Part shown: one piece after another, positions 34,318-45,511 of the stretch
Numbering within the stretch: the stretch's first letter is position 1
How the letters are laid out: the number at the start of each line of letters is the position of its first letter
DNA from: Hirundichthys speculiger
Taxonomy: Eukaryota; Chordata; Actinopteri; Beloniformes; Exocoetidae
Direction: 5' to 3'
Length of the DNA: 64,000 bases
Assembly (NCBI GenBank): GCA_018398805.1
Contig: JAGFBZ010000677.1
Coordinates: 186,001 to 250,000 of the forward strand
The notes under the pieces: model-generated
Told to the model about the DNA's origin: nothing
Seen by the model: only the letters and a program-made list of their open reading frames with translations
Database searches by the model: none
Position numbers and translations under genes: made by a program

Positions 34318-36991
34318 CATCCTGAACAATCTGGGCCATCCTGTACAATCTGGACCATCCTGAACATCCAGACCATTCTGAACATCTGGACCATCCTGAA
34401 CCATCTGGACCATCCTGAACCATCCTGAACATCTGGACCATCCTGAACCATCTGGACCATTCTGAACAACCTGGACCATCCTGAACAATCTGGGCCATCT
34501 TGAACCATCTGGGCCATCCTGAACCATCTGGATCATCCTGGATAATCTGGACCATCCTGAACAATCTGGACCATCCTGAACCATCCTGAACCATCTGGAC
34601 CATCCTGAACAATCTGGACCATCCTGAACATCTGGACCATCCTAAACAAGTTGGACCATCCTGAACAAGCTGGACCATCCTGAACCATCTGGACTATCCT
34701 GAACCATCCTGAACCATCCTGAACATCTGGACCATCCTGAACAAGCTGGACCATCCTGAACATCCGGACCATTCTGAACATCTGGACCATCCTGAACCAT
34801 CTGGACCATCCTGAACCATCTGGACCATCCTGAACAATCTGGACCATCCTGAACCATCTGGACCACCCTGAACATCTGGACCATCCTGAACAATCTGGAC
34901 CATCCTGAACTATCCTGAACATCTGGACCATCCTGAACATCTGGGCCATCCTGAACATCTGGACCATCCTGAACATTTGGATCATCCTGAACAGTCTGGA
35001 ACATCCTGAATAATCTGGACCATCCTGAACATCTGGACCATCCTAAACAATCTGGACCACCCTGAACATCTGGACCATCCTGAACAATCTGAACCATCCT
35101 GAACCATCCTGAACATCTGGACCATCCTGAACCATCTGGACCACCCTGAACATCTGGACCATCCTGAACATCTGGACAATCCTGAACAATCTGGGCCATC
35201 CTGAACATCTGGGCCATCCTTAACCATCTGGACCATCCTTAACAATCTGGCCAATCCTGAATAATCTGGACCATCCTGAACCATCTGGACCACCCTGAAC
35301 ATCTGGACCATCCTGAACAATCTGGACCATCCTAAACTATCCTGAACTGCTGGACCATCCTGAACATCTGGACTATCCTGAATATCTGGACCATCCTGAA
35401 CATCTGGACCATCCTGAACAGTCTGGACCATCCTGAATAATCTGGACCATCCTGAACATCTGGATCATCCTAAACAATCTGGACCACCCTGAACATCTGG
35501 ACCATCCTGAACATCTGGAAAATCCTGAACATCTGGACCATCCTGAACAGTCTGGCCAATCCTAAATAATCTGGACCATCCTGAACATCTGGACGATCCT
35601 GAACCATCTGGACCATCCTGAACCATCCTGAACCATCTGGACCATCCTGAACAATCTGGACCATCCTGAACATCTAGACCATCCTGAACAAGCTGGACCA
35701 TCCTGAACATCCGGACCATTCTGAACATCTGAACCATCCTGAACCATCCTGAAAAATCTGGCCAATCCTGAATAATCTGGACCATCCTGAACCATCTGGA
35801 CCACCCTGAACATCTGGACCATCCTGGACCATCTGGACCATCCTGAACAATCTGGCCAATCCTAAATAATCTGGACTATCCTGAACATCTGGACTATCCT
35901 AAACAGCTGGACCATCCTGAACATCCGGACCATTCTGAGCCATCTGGACCATCCTGAACCATCTGGACCATCCTAAACATCTGGACCATCCTGAACAATC
36001 TGGACCATCCTGAACTATCCTGAACATCTGGGCCATCCTGAACATCTGGGCCATCCTGAACAATCTGGACCATCCTGAACATCTGGACCATCCTGAACAT
36101 CTGGACCATCCTGAACCATCTGGACCATCCTGAACCATCCTGAACCATCTGGACCATCCTGAACAATCTGGACCATCCTGAACATCTAGACCATCCTGAA
36201 CAAGCTGGACCATCCTGAACATCCGGACCATTCTGAACATCTGAACAATCCTGAACCATCCTGAACAATCTGGCCAATCCTGAATAATCTGGACCATCCT
36301 GAACCATCTGGACCACCCTGAACATCTGGACCATCCTGGACCATCTGGACCATTCTGAACAATCTGGCCAATCCTAAATAATCTGGACTATCCTGAACAT
36401 CTGGACCATCCTGAACAAGCTGGACCATCCTGAACAAGCTGGACCATCCTGAACATCCGGACCATCCTGAACAATCTGAACCATCCTGAACCATCTGGAC
36501 CATCCTGAACCATCTGGACCATCCTGAACCATCTGGACATCTGGACCATCCTGAACCATCTGGACCATCCTTAACATCTGGACCACCCTGAACATCTGGA
36601 CCATCCTGAACATCTGGACACTCCTGAACATCTGGACACTCCTGAACAATCTGGACCATCCTGAACATTTGGACCATCCTGAACAATCTGGACCATCCTG
36701 AATAATCTGGACCATCCTGAACATCTGGACCATCCTGACCAATCTGGACCATCCTGAACCATCTGGACCATCCTGAACATCTGGACCATCCTGAACCATC
36801 TGGACCATCCTGAGCCATCTGGACCATCCTAAACATCTGGACCATCCTGAACAATCTGGACCATCCTGAACCCTCGTACCATCTGGACCATCTTGAACCA
36901 TTTGGACCATCCTGAACATCTGGACCATCCTGAATAATCTGGACCATCCTGAACCCTCTGTACCATCTGGACCATCCTGAACATCTGGACC
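34318..36991. repeat. 2.7-kb minisatellite inside the Rex1 LINE, 18-bp unit
   Basis: About 150 units of CATCCTGAACATCTGGAC and variants (AACAATCTGGAC, AACCATCTGGAC). It begins and ends within LINE coding sequence: the flank before is the ORF up to RMWW near 34285, and the flank after (CTCTTTATAACACATTTGAG) continues the LINE's C-terminal region. The unit resembles the LINE segment that normally encodes '(I/L)LDN..HPL(Y/H)'. Long minus-strand frames (up to 253 residues of MFRMVQ/QDGPD repeats) are by-products. Confidence 0.95.
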
Positions 36992-37206
36992 ATCCTCTTT
37001 ATAACACATTTGAGGATCAAAGGAGCAGTCGTTCTCATCTTCCCTCTCTTCACTGCGGGACGGAGAGACTTTCTTCTTTTTATTTTTTTCATTCTGTTTA
37101 AATTATTATTAATTACATTATTGATGAGGTGATGAGATATTTAATTTCCCCCTTGGGGGATGAATAAAGTACATCTAATCTAATCTAACCTAATCATCTA
37201 ATCTAT
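36992..37206 (+). mobile_element. Rex1-like LINE 3' end after the minisatellite
   Basis: The sequence reads on as LYNTFEDQRSSRSHLPSLHC-like (with frame change) C-terminus, then a 3' tail CCCCCTTGGGGGATGAATAA AGTA followed by CTAATCTAATCTAA repeats. This is the 3' end of the LINE that begins at 32525. Confidence 0.85.
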
Positions 37207-38265
37207 TAATAATGAAAAGGTCCCTGCTGATTTGAGAGATGATTTGCTCCAACTTCATGAAATGAGTTTCAGCAAAAGTCTGTGCAACATTATATCGGAT
37301 CGGAGCAACTGGAGGACTGTAATCTCAACCAACGGCGTCGTCTGCGTGGTTTTACATGAACACGTCACACGAACCGTGAGGGTATTTGTTGCTGAACATG
37401 AAAGAGGCGAGCGAGCTCTGCAGGGTAATTACAGAGAAGGTCAGGAGCTGCAGTGAATCCCCGTTGACCAGCAAGGTCGCCCGCTCACTCTGAGATCGGT
37501 TAATTGGCACCGTTAGGTGATTTTGGCAGGTAGAGAAGTACACAGCAAAAAAAAAAAAAGAATTAAAAAGAAGCCTCCATTAGCAGCTGGAGCGTTTGAA
37601 AGGGCAGTCTCATTACTGCGCAGACCCCCGCTGTCCGAAGGACATCCAGCAGCAACGCCACCAAGAACGCTCAGTCCTGAGTGGTAATCAGCTGAATCAC
37701 CAGCATTTCACTTCAAAGGAGGGAGGTGGAGACGAGCAGATGATCACATCCAGCAGACGACTTATTCTGAAGGCCTGTTTAACTGGAATCTTTTTCCATT
37801 TCCAGGGTGACACAGTATGGAATATAATTCACTTTTAGAGCTCTGAAAAGGAAACTCGGCACTTTCTTTTCAGAAGTGTGAAAATAACGGGCAACGCTAC
37901 TGATGCTCCTGCAGCAGCTAGAGATCTTCATCCTCCATAGATGTGCAGGGGTCTTCTCGCTCACACGTCTTTTTAGCGCCGGACACAAATGTTTTAAATA
38001 GGAAGGAGGTCTTCAACTGGAGCTGTTGCGCCAGTTTCTGTTATCAACCACATGTCATTCTGCGGAGTTCTTCAAGCTGCTTAATGACCGGTTGGTGTGT
38101 GTGAACTTCGGACTTTGAGGAAAGTCATGAAAAATTCTCTCATTATTCTGACATTCACAAGTAAAATAAAATAACCAACCAACTATGGCATCGATTCAGA
38201 GACCAAATACAGAATATTACAAATTAAAACCCAAAATCTGAAAACAACAACAAAAAAAACACACA
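37207..38265. other. cadps2 intron, no recognised gene
   Basis: Unique intron with no recognised exon or repeat. Confidence 0.5.
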
Positions 38266-38394
38266 GCTCCTCCCTCAACAGACAGATAGCCCCGCCCAGC
38301 TGCAGACAGCCCCTCCCTCAGCAGACAGCCCCTCCCTCAACAGACAGATAGCCCCGCCCACCTGCAGACAGACAGCCCCTCCCTCAACAAACAG
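38266..38394. repeat. Short tandem array, CCCCTCCCTCAACAGACAGA-type units
   Basis: Five or so irregular copies of a unit built from CCTCCCTCAACAGACAG and AGCCCCGCCCACCTGC. Non-coding. Confidence 0.85.
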
Positions 38395-39768
38395 AGAAGG
38401 ACAGAGCCGTGTTTTCCTCCTAAGGCACAATTTAACCAGAACTAATGTAAAGCTAAGCCTCACCTTATCATAATATCACTCTTCCTCTGGTGCTGAAACT
38501 AAGTTACATCTTAGCAGTGGTCGGGTTTTAAACCAGAACAGTCTTCAGGTGTGTGACGAACATCAGTTAAATAGCACCAATGCAGATGAAACTACTTCAG
38601 TAAGAGTCATCAGTCTGAATCTCTGCAGGCTCTTTTTACAATGTTAGATGTCCGGCGGGCGTGTTGAAGCTTCATAAGCGTTGCAGAGGGATGGTCTCAT
38701 CGCTGTTACACAACAGCCTCCTCTCTTGGCTCCGTCTGTCTTAGCTGGAGAGGGAAACCATGGCTGAGGGCGGGTGATCATGTTTGTGGAAGCTGGGGGT
38801 CATCACTGTGTCCTTGTTACATCAAACATGGAGGCTGGTAGTCTGCAGTCTGCCAGCCAGAGAGGGATGTTTGCATTTCAAAGCTGAGGTTTACTTACAG
38901 GTAACACGTTTGTTCAGCCACTTCCAACAAGAACGGGGAGTAAATACGGACTATTAGCTCCAAGCGTGTGCTTCATCAGCACCGATGTGGATTACAGCTC
39001 CTACGTTCTGTCACACGATAAGAGAATTAGCTTTCATGTGTTCAGACTGTATTGATCCTGATCCATAAACGTCAGACTGTCCTGTACAGGGACATTTCCA
39101 GCGTTGACTTCTTCCAATTTAAAGGGAAAAAAGAAGAAAATAAATGTGAGCACATCAGTCGGTTCAAACGTTCTTGACTCAGGATGCTCTGCTTTCTTGT
39201 GGCCGACAGATAAAATGACTTGGGTGCCAACGTTGCACACGTCCTGATGTGATGATGTCATTCACCACTGAACAAGATGCAACAATCACATAGATGCCGG
39301 CAAGATTCACCTGACATGAGCAGGGCAGCTGCAGGATCCAAGTCACCTCTGATGTCAGTTTTATTCAGCCGACTTTGCAACATGGAAGTATAGGATCCGT
39401 TTCTATGAAGTAAATCCATTCATGCTCCATCCACGTCATTCAGGCGCTTGTTTTACCTCAGAAACCTTTCCTCCGGTTCCTCACAGCCTCTGCTTAACTG
39501 GGCGAAGCAGATCAATATTCAGCACCGATGATCCAAACCTGGAAGCTCAAGTGACATCGAAATTTAAGCCACTTTCTGACAGTATTTCTGAATGGATCGT
39601 CAGCAACAGAGACTAAGAAATTAGAGCCAACAGTAAAAGAAACAAATAGTCCCTTATGAGTTTGGGTATATTTACATGCACGTGTATAATCTGTAAAGTA
39701 TAAATCTAGAGTCTTATAAGTATTCCAGTTTCTTATACGGTGAGATGTGCAGAGATGATCCTCTACGT
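38395..39768. other. cadps2 intron, no recognised gene
   Basis: Unique intron. Nothing recognised. Confidence 0.5.
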
Positions 39769-40443
39769 CAGGGGGGGTCGGACTCATTTTCACTGAGGGC
39801 CACATCAGCATCATGGTGGCCCTCGAAGGGTTAGATTGACAGCATTAAAGTAACAAAATGCAATGTAAACCCAAATAAATTAAACTACAACTTATTATAT
39901 TGTAAATTACTGTTTCTGTATTTATTATGTATTCAAGTTTCAAATATTTAAGTCAATATTATATTAAACTCAGAGTTTGTGTTTGTAAGAGTATCCATTA
40001 TCTTGGTTTTAGAAGCGGAAGCGGTTCTTTGTTTTTCTTGGAGGCTAAAGTTAGCATACTTAGCTTAGTGTTTGCTGTCAAAATGCCGACGTAGATTAAA
40101 CTCTTTCACGACTGACACACATTACACAAAAGTTATACTTTTGTGCATCAATTTTTCTTTTCTTGGACATGTTGGGGTTAGTTAATCAAAGTTTTTTTTT
40201 TTAATCCATCAGTTCTGAAAAATCGTCTCGCTCATAGCTGCCGTTATAATTGTGGGTAATGACGAAATGCATGATGGGAGATGTAGTTTATTGTCAATAT
40301 GCGCTTTAAAGCGGCGTAAGCTTATTTTAAGTTTTGAAATATTGGTTTAAAATTTAAGCCAATAATACCCAAGCTCTCGAGGGCCACATAAAATGACGTG
40401 ACGGGCCACATTTGGCCCGCGGGCCTTGTGTTTGACACATGTG
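39769..40443. mobile_element. hAT non-autonomous element with perfect 8-bp target duplication
   Basis: The 675-bp element starts CAGGGGGGGTCGGACTCATT and ends GTGTTTGACACATGTG, an eroded inverted match (CA(G/T)G.GT(C/G).(A/G)AC). It is flanked by CTCTACGT on both sides (39761-39768, 40444-40451). The GAGGGCCACAT / GGGCCACATTTGGCCCGCGG sequence is a hallmark of a common vertebrate hAT (Charlie-like) family. Non-coding. Confidence 0.93.
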
Positions 40444-40845
40444 CTCTACGTGAAGCTGATCAGAATTTCTCTGGGTTTGTGTGAGGTAGAAATGTTCAAG
40501 AACACATGGAGCTTTGTGGAGTTGGTGATGTCGGACCTTTATGCTGACCTCACTGAACTTCACTTGGACAGCTGCACCACCGTCATCATTACTGCACAGA
40601 AACTATAATCTGAAATAAATGGATAATTCCTAACATTTCCTGCAGAATCTGCAGGAGCAGGAGGTTTCCAACTGCACGGCAAAATAATATGACAAAATAA
40701 AGAGTGAACCACCGTAAACTCTCTGGACAGACCGGAGGTCCTCGACCAAGGTGACCCCCATGATTCAGGCTGTAACCTGCACCAGTGCTGTGAGCATCAC
40801 TGTTTTAACTCTTTGGCGCCCCGATCAGAGCAGGGAAACACTCAC

Positions 40846-40967
40846 TGAGGCCTGGAAGCTTCCGCCTGGTCCGTCTGCAGCTTCTCTCCTCCTTCCACCT
40901 CCATGGTGCAGTAAACGATTCGGTGCGGAGCCACGGACTTAAGTCCCTGCACCTCCACAATCACGAT
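40846..40967 (-). CDS. cadps2: cadps2 exon: first half of C2 domain
   Basis: The 122-bp minus-strand exon lies between a TTTCAG acceptor (phase 0, ATC) and a CA|GTGAGT donor. It encodes [20 protein letters not shown] and [20 protein letters not shown], then two bases of a split Gln codon. This is the start of the C2 domain: '[22 protein letters not shown]' is nearly invariant in the family. The window has His where mammalian CADPS2 has Asn. The upstream intron is 1.7 kb and holds copy 2 of the composite hAT; the downstream intron is 12.3 kb. Confidence 0.96.
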
Positions 40968-41065
40968 CTGAAAGCAGCACATACACCTCCTCAGATCAGT
41001 AACTTTGGAAGATCACATCATCTTACCATCATTTATTCATTTTTTTTTTAACTGTTCCATTAACT

Positions 41066-42543
41066 CAGCCTTTCTCAACTGGGGTGTCGCGGCACACTGG
41101 GGTGTTGTCTGGCTGCTTCAGGGGTGTCAGAAAAATGACCTATTCTGACATTTTATATACAGTGGTACCTCTACTTAGGAACGTTTCTTCATACGAAATT
41201 TTCAGGTTACGAAACGCCTCAAAGGGAAAATATTGCCTCTTGTTACGAAAGAAATTTCAGGATACGAAAGGCAGAAATCCAGTAGCGCTGCTACTAGCAG
41301 CTCCCAGAGTTTACTGAACGTAAACATAGCTGTCGGCTCTGTATCTCGGTTTGAAAGCGGTGCGTCTGAGCTGCTCTGTATTGGCTATCGCTTAGCATCT
41401 TCCTGGCATCCCATTGGCTAGGAGGGCCCCTTGTCTGTATGAGCGTAACCCAGCAACCAGGTAAACAAACAATATTTACCCCCGCCAAGGAGGTTATGTT
41501 TTTGTTTATCTGTCTGTCTGTGTTCAAGATAACTCAAAAAGTTCTGGATGGATTTTAATTAAATTTTCAGGAGTTGTCGGAAATGTGAAAAGGAAGAACT
41601 GATTTCATTTTGGGTTTGATCCGGAAGAAATCCTGGATTCTGGATCACTTTCAAATTTTCGATAATTGTTGCGTTTAGTGGAGGTCTGCGCTCTCTGAGT
41701 GTTTTTCTAGTTCTAACATGTATTTCTTACAGGGTTTTATGTCATTTCATTTATTATTTATAATTTATTAAAAAAACTAATGTTTGAATTTTGGGGGGGG
41801 TTGGAACAGATTAGAGCATTTACATGGAAAACGCGTCTCTACTTAAGAAATCTTCAGGTACGAAACTACTTCCAGAACCAATTAATTTCGTAAGTAGAGG
41901 TACCTCTGTATAAATATATGAATGCATACATAAATACTTTTTGCCTATGAATGAATAAATAAATAAATAAATAAATAAGATACATAATTGGACATGAAAT
42001 GAATAATAAAAATATGTCTCACATGCCCATTTCCCAATGTTAACAACGTCAGTACGGGGTCAGCGTAAGGTCAGCGTGACTGCCCAGTTAGCTTACGTCG
42101 TAAAATCATTTAACCGCTGGAATTTTATTTCACAGATAGCAAAGAGAACTTTTTAGCAGCATCATGGATGGTTTTCTAAAAAGAAAAGCCCCACAGGAAC
42201 GGAACATCACAGAGGAGCCGACTTCTTCATTAAGCCTTCATCCACCAGCTCTGAATCTGCTCCATAGGTAGCAAAGCTAGCTGCTAGCGATAAGGCTAAA
42301 AAGAGGCAATACAAGGATGATGGATGGAAGCAAGCACATCACGGATGAAAAGAAGCTTCCCTGCTGAGGCCTACTCTGGTGCAGTTATCGTGTTCAGGTT
42401 ATTTAAACTAAATAAACGGGACTTATGCATTTACAGTCGGAGCGATGCAGTGTGGCTTTGGATTATATTTTATTCTGGGGTGTCGTGAGATTTTATTCAC
42501 TTTTGAAAGGTGTCATGACTGAAAAAAGGTTGAGAAAGGGCTG
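41066..42543 (+). mobile_element. Composite hAT-like element, copy 2
   Basis: It has the same architecture as 29217-30658: CAGCCTTTCTCAAC end, nested TA-inserting MITE, the MDGFLKRKAPQERNITEEPT frame start (at about 42164), and the inverse end AGAAAGGGCTG. It differs by point changes, a 24-bp insertion near 41108-41132 and an extra 20-odd bp near 41680. Neither copy can encode a transposase. Confidence 0.82.
41160..41908. mobile_element. Nested TA-inserting MITE in copy 2
   Basis: The CAGTGGTACCTCTACTTAGG end and its inverse lie next to TA on both sides, at the same place in the host element as the MITE at 29292. Confidence 0.85.
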
Positions 42544-42656
42544 CTTATCTGGACAAATCAACGCAGCCTGACGCTGAAGAGCTTGAACTTGGGTTTTTAA
42601 TTTTAAGCAGCCACAGCAGTTATTCGGTCAGGCTGCTAGCAGTAAAAGCAACAGAC

Positions 42657-42890
42657 CTCCAGAGTGAAGGTCAGCGCAACATCCGACTTGGACAGGATGT
42701 CCCCCTCATCCCCGATGTCCAGGAACGAGTTGTTCATGGAGGAGCGTTTGAGCTTCTGTTTGAAGTCCGGACCTCCCTTGGACACCGGCAGGCTTTCCAG
42801 GTTGGCCATCAGCAGGTTGACGGACGAACGCAGCTCCTCCACGTAAAGGCCGTCCATGTCGGCGGAAACAAACTTCGGGCATCTTCTCTC
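42657..42890 (-). CDS. cadps2: cadps2 exon: linker before C2 domain
   Basis: The 234-bp minus-strand exon (78 codons, phase 0 at both ends) lies between TGCAG and GAG|GTCTGT. It encodes [60 protein letters not shown] and [18 protein letters not shown]. The '[17 protein letters not shown]' block is a family signature. Compared with mammalian CADPS2 as I recall it, the LQKLKRSQNSAFLDIGDENE stretch is slightly reworked here ([20 protein letters not shown]). It lies 145 bp from the next exon toward the 5' end of the gene. Confidence 0.96.
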
Positions 42891-43035
42891 CTGCAGCACA
42901 AGAGTCATCGTTCATCAGCGCGTTCACGACGACCTCACGTACACAGATACACGAATGACAGAAATACAGATATTAAATATATCAAATGTTGAGGATGTCA
43001 CCTCCAGCTTGTGTCATATGTCAACACAGTCTCAC

Positions 43036-43116
43036 CCTGGCAATCTTCTCCGCCAGCTGCAGCCTGCCGTCCAGCTCTCTGCGAATCTGGGCGGCTTGTT
43101 CATCCACGTTGTCCAG
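43036..43116 (-). CDS. cadps2: cadps2 small exon (27 residues)
   Basis: The 81-bp minus-strand exon lies between a TTGCAG acceptor and an AGG|GTGAGA donor, phase 0 at both ends. It encodes [20 protein letters not shown] and LAEKIAR, the helical segment '(D/E)[15 protein letters not shown]' conserved in CADPS and CADPS2. It is too short to be found by open-frame search alone and was placed by homology and by exact fit to its neighbours' phases. Confidence 0.96.
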
Positions 43117-43274
43117 CTGCAAAAAAGAAAAGGGAATGTTCAGTCAGCCCCCCCACTCAGAGACCTGCAGCATCAATGGGCTAATCAAAGAGACGAGATG
43201 AAGGGGGAGCTCTGCATCAGTGGGGATGGATTCCACCTGCAGGGGGTCAGAAATGACAGTAATTAGCCACGCAG

Positions 43275-43297
43275 CGGGGGGGGGGGGGGGGGGGGGG
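43275..43297. repeat. Homopolymer of 23 G
   Basis: An uninterrupted run of about 23 G, 159 bp upstream (gene sense) of the small cadps2 exon. The exact length is likely uncertain because of sequencing or assembly. Confidence 0.9.
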
Positions 43298-43548
43298 CTG
43301 AGACACTCATCCTGTTCATCTGAACTAGGTCAGGAGCAACAGATGAGACAGTTTCAGTCTCGCTCGTTTTCTTTTGTCAGCGACCGAAGGTTTGATGTTG
43401 AAGTTAAAGCTGCGGGTGTCCCTCTGGGTTCTTCTCGTCGTTGCCCCAGAAACCTGACTGCACTGATGTCATCAGAAAACCAAACCGCTGGTCAGAAATC
43501 AGCAGACCTGAGGTTCGGCGACATGCAACACTTGAATCAGGCAGGATA

Positions 43549-45095
43549 CAGTGGAGGAAATAAGTATTTGATCCCCCGCTGATTTTGGCAGTTGTCATAC
43601 TAAAAAATAAATCAACAGTCTCAGACTTCTTTATTTTAACAGTTATAGAAAGAATATTGAAAAAAATGTGAGAAAATTACATGAAATGAAAAATAAAAAT
43701 TAATTTGCAAGTCATTGAGGGAAATAAGTATTTGATCCCCGACCAACCTTGACCAGTGTTGGCTCCCACAGACCACCAACATACTCCTAATCTCACTGAA
43801 GTAATTACCTGCATGAGAGACACCTGTTCCAAATAGTCACCTGTATAAAAAGCCATCAGTCCACAGACTCAGTAATACTCCACCATCTCCACCATGGGCA
43901 AGACTAAAGAGCTGTCAAAAGATGTCAGGGACAAAGTTGTTGAACTCCACAAGGCTGGAATGGGCTACAAACCATAAGTAAGAAGCTGAATGAGAAGGTG
44001 ACACACTGATGGTGCAATTATTTGGAAGTGGAAGAAGTTACAACATGACTGTTAATCAACCTAGGCTGGGGGCTCCATGGAAGATATCACCTGGTGGGGT
44101 CTCAATGATCATGAGAAAGGTTAGAGATCAGCCGAGAACTACACAGGAGGAGCTGGTTAATGATCTCAAGGCAGCTGGGACCACAGTCACCAAGAAAACT
44201 ATTGGTAATACTCTGAGACGCAATGGTTTAAAATCCTGCAGTGGTCCAAGGTCCCTCTGCTCCAGAAGGCTCACGTCCAGGCCCGACTCAGGTTTGCCAA
44301 CGAACATATTAATGACTCAGAAAGAGACTGGGAGAAGGTGCTGTGGTCAAATGAGACTAAAATTGAGCTCTTTGGCCTCAACTCAACGTGTTTGGAGGAA
44401 GAGAAATGCTGAATATGACCCCAAAAACACCATCCCTACTGTCAAGCATGGCGGTGGAAGCCTGATGCTTTGGGGGGTGGACTTCACTGCATCGATGGGA
44501 AGATGAACGGGGCCATGTACCACAGAATCTTGGTTGACAACCTTCTTGCCTCCACAAGGACATTGAAAATGGGTCGTGGATGGGTCTTCCAGCATGACAA
44601 CGACCCAAAACATACAGCCAAGGAAACAAAGGAGTCGCTCCATAAGAAGCACATCAAGGTCATGGAATGGCCTAGCCAGTCTCCTGACCTTAATCCTATT
44701 AAACATCTATGGAGAGAGCTGAAGCTGAGAGTTTCCAAGAACAAGCCTCAAAACCTTCAGGATTTGGAGAAGATCTGCTGAGAGAGGAGTGGACGAAAAT
44801 TACTCCTGATGTGTTCAAACCTAGTAAGCAACTACAAGAAACGTTTGACAGCTGAGCTGCCAACAAGGGTTTTGCCACTAAGTATTAGATCATGTTTTAC
44901 TAGGGGATCAAATACTTATTTCCCTTATTAACTTGCAAATTGATTTCTATTTTTCATTTCATGTAATTTTCTCAACTTGTTTTTCAATATTCTTTCTATA
45001 ACTGTTAAAATAAAGAAGTCTGAGACTGTTCATTTATTTCTTAGTATGACAACTGCTAAAATCGGCGGGAGATCAAATACTTATTTCCTCCACTG
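43549..45095 (+). mobile_element. Near full-length Tc1-like transposon
   Basis: The ends are CAGTGGAGGAAATAAGTATT and its exact inverse, with TA on both sides (43547-43548 and 45096-45097). The GGAAATAAGTATTTGATCCC motif is repeated inside both ends at about 43720 and 44905, an IR/DR arrangement. The element is 1547 bp, the usual length for the family. It encodes the damaged transposase at 43894-44888 in the same direction. Confidence 0.95.
43894..44888 (+). pseudogene. Tc1-like transposase, inactivated
   Basis: The ancestral start is [20 protein letters not shown] at 43894. A paired-like helix-turn-helix follows, broken by a stop and frame changes near 43975. The catalytic core shows VLWSNETKIELFG at 44341, where family members have WSDET (Asp to Asn at 44350-44352); [13 protein letters not shown] at 44581 (second Asp kept); and [14 protein letters not shown], where NPIEHLW is normal (Glu to Lys at 44701-44703). 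A small deletion near 44477 shifts the frame before the second half. The protein could neither be made whole nor be active. Confidence 0.93.
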
Positions 45096-45097
45096 TA

Positions 45098-45511
45098 TGT
45101 CTCTGCTTCATGCAGCGGTGTTCAGCTGCTTCATGGTTCTACCTTTAAAGTCCAGGTATGAGGGCAGGATGAAGGTGACAGGTGGGATACACACTGCAGC
45201 CTCCCACAGGTGATCTTTATCTGACAGACAGTGTCGAACGTGAACAACTAACAGCTGACTCCATGCTTTAATTTGGAGCTGCGTACCTTAAAGCAGACTG
45301 GAAGCTAGAAGGATGTTGCACAGTCTGGAAAAATATCCTTTTAACATAAAGTGGAGCTCCTTGTTAAGGTGGAGTAGCTCATTATTCCAAATTAACTGAG
45401 GAAAGGTTTGTTTTCAGCAGGCTGTCTAAGAGTCACAGCTCTGTAGAGCCACGTATTAGTCCACAGCACTTGTATTCGTGACGATCTCTCGTCAGCTTCT
45501 TCGCAGATAAG
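45098..45511. other. cadps2 intron, no recognised gene
   Basis: Short unique intron. Nothing recognised. Confidence 0.45.

Noticed and set aside
34318..36991. CRISPR-like array
   Set aside because: Units are adjacent tandem repeats without unique spacers, in a vertebrate intron; the same holds for 1-757, 17669-22008 and 55563-55945.
34142..37009. Minus-strand frames of up to 253 residues (MFRMVQ / QDGPDVQ repeats)
   Set aside because: They are antisense by-products of the 18-bp minisatellite inside a LINE.
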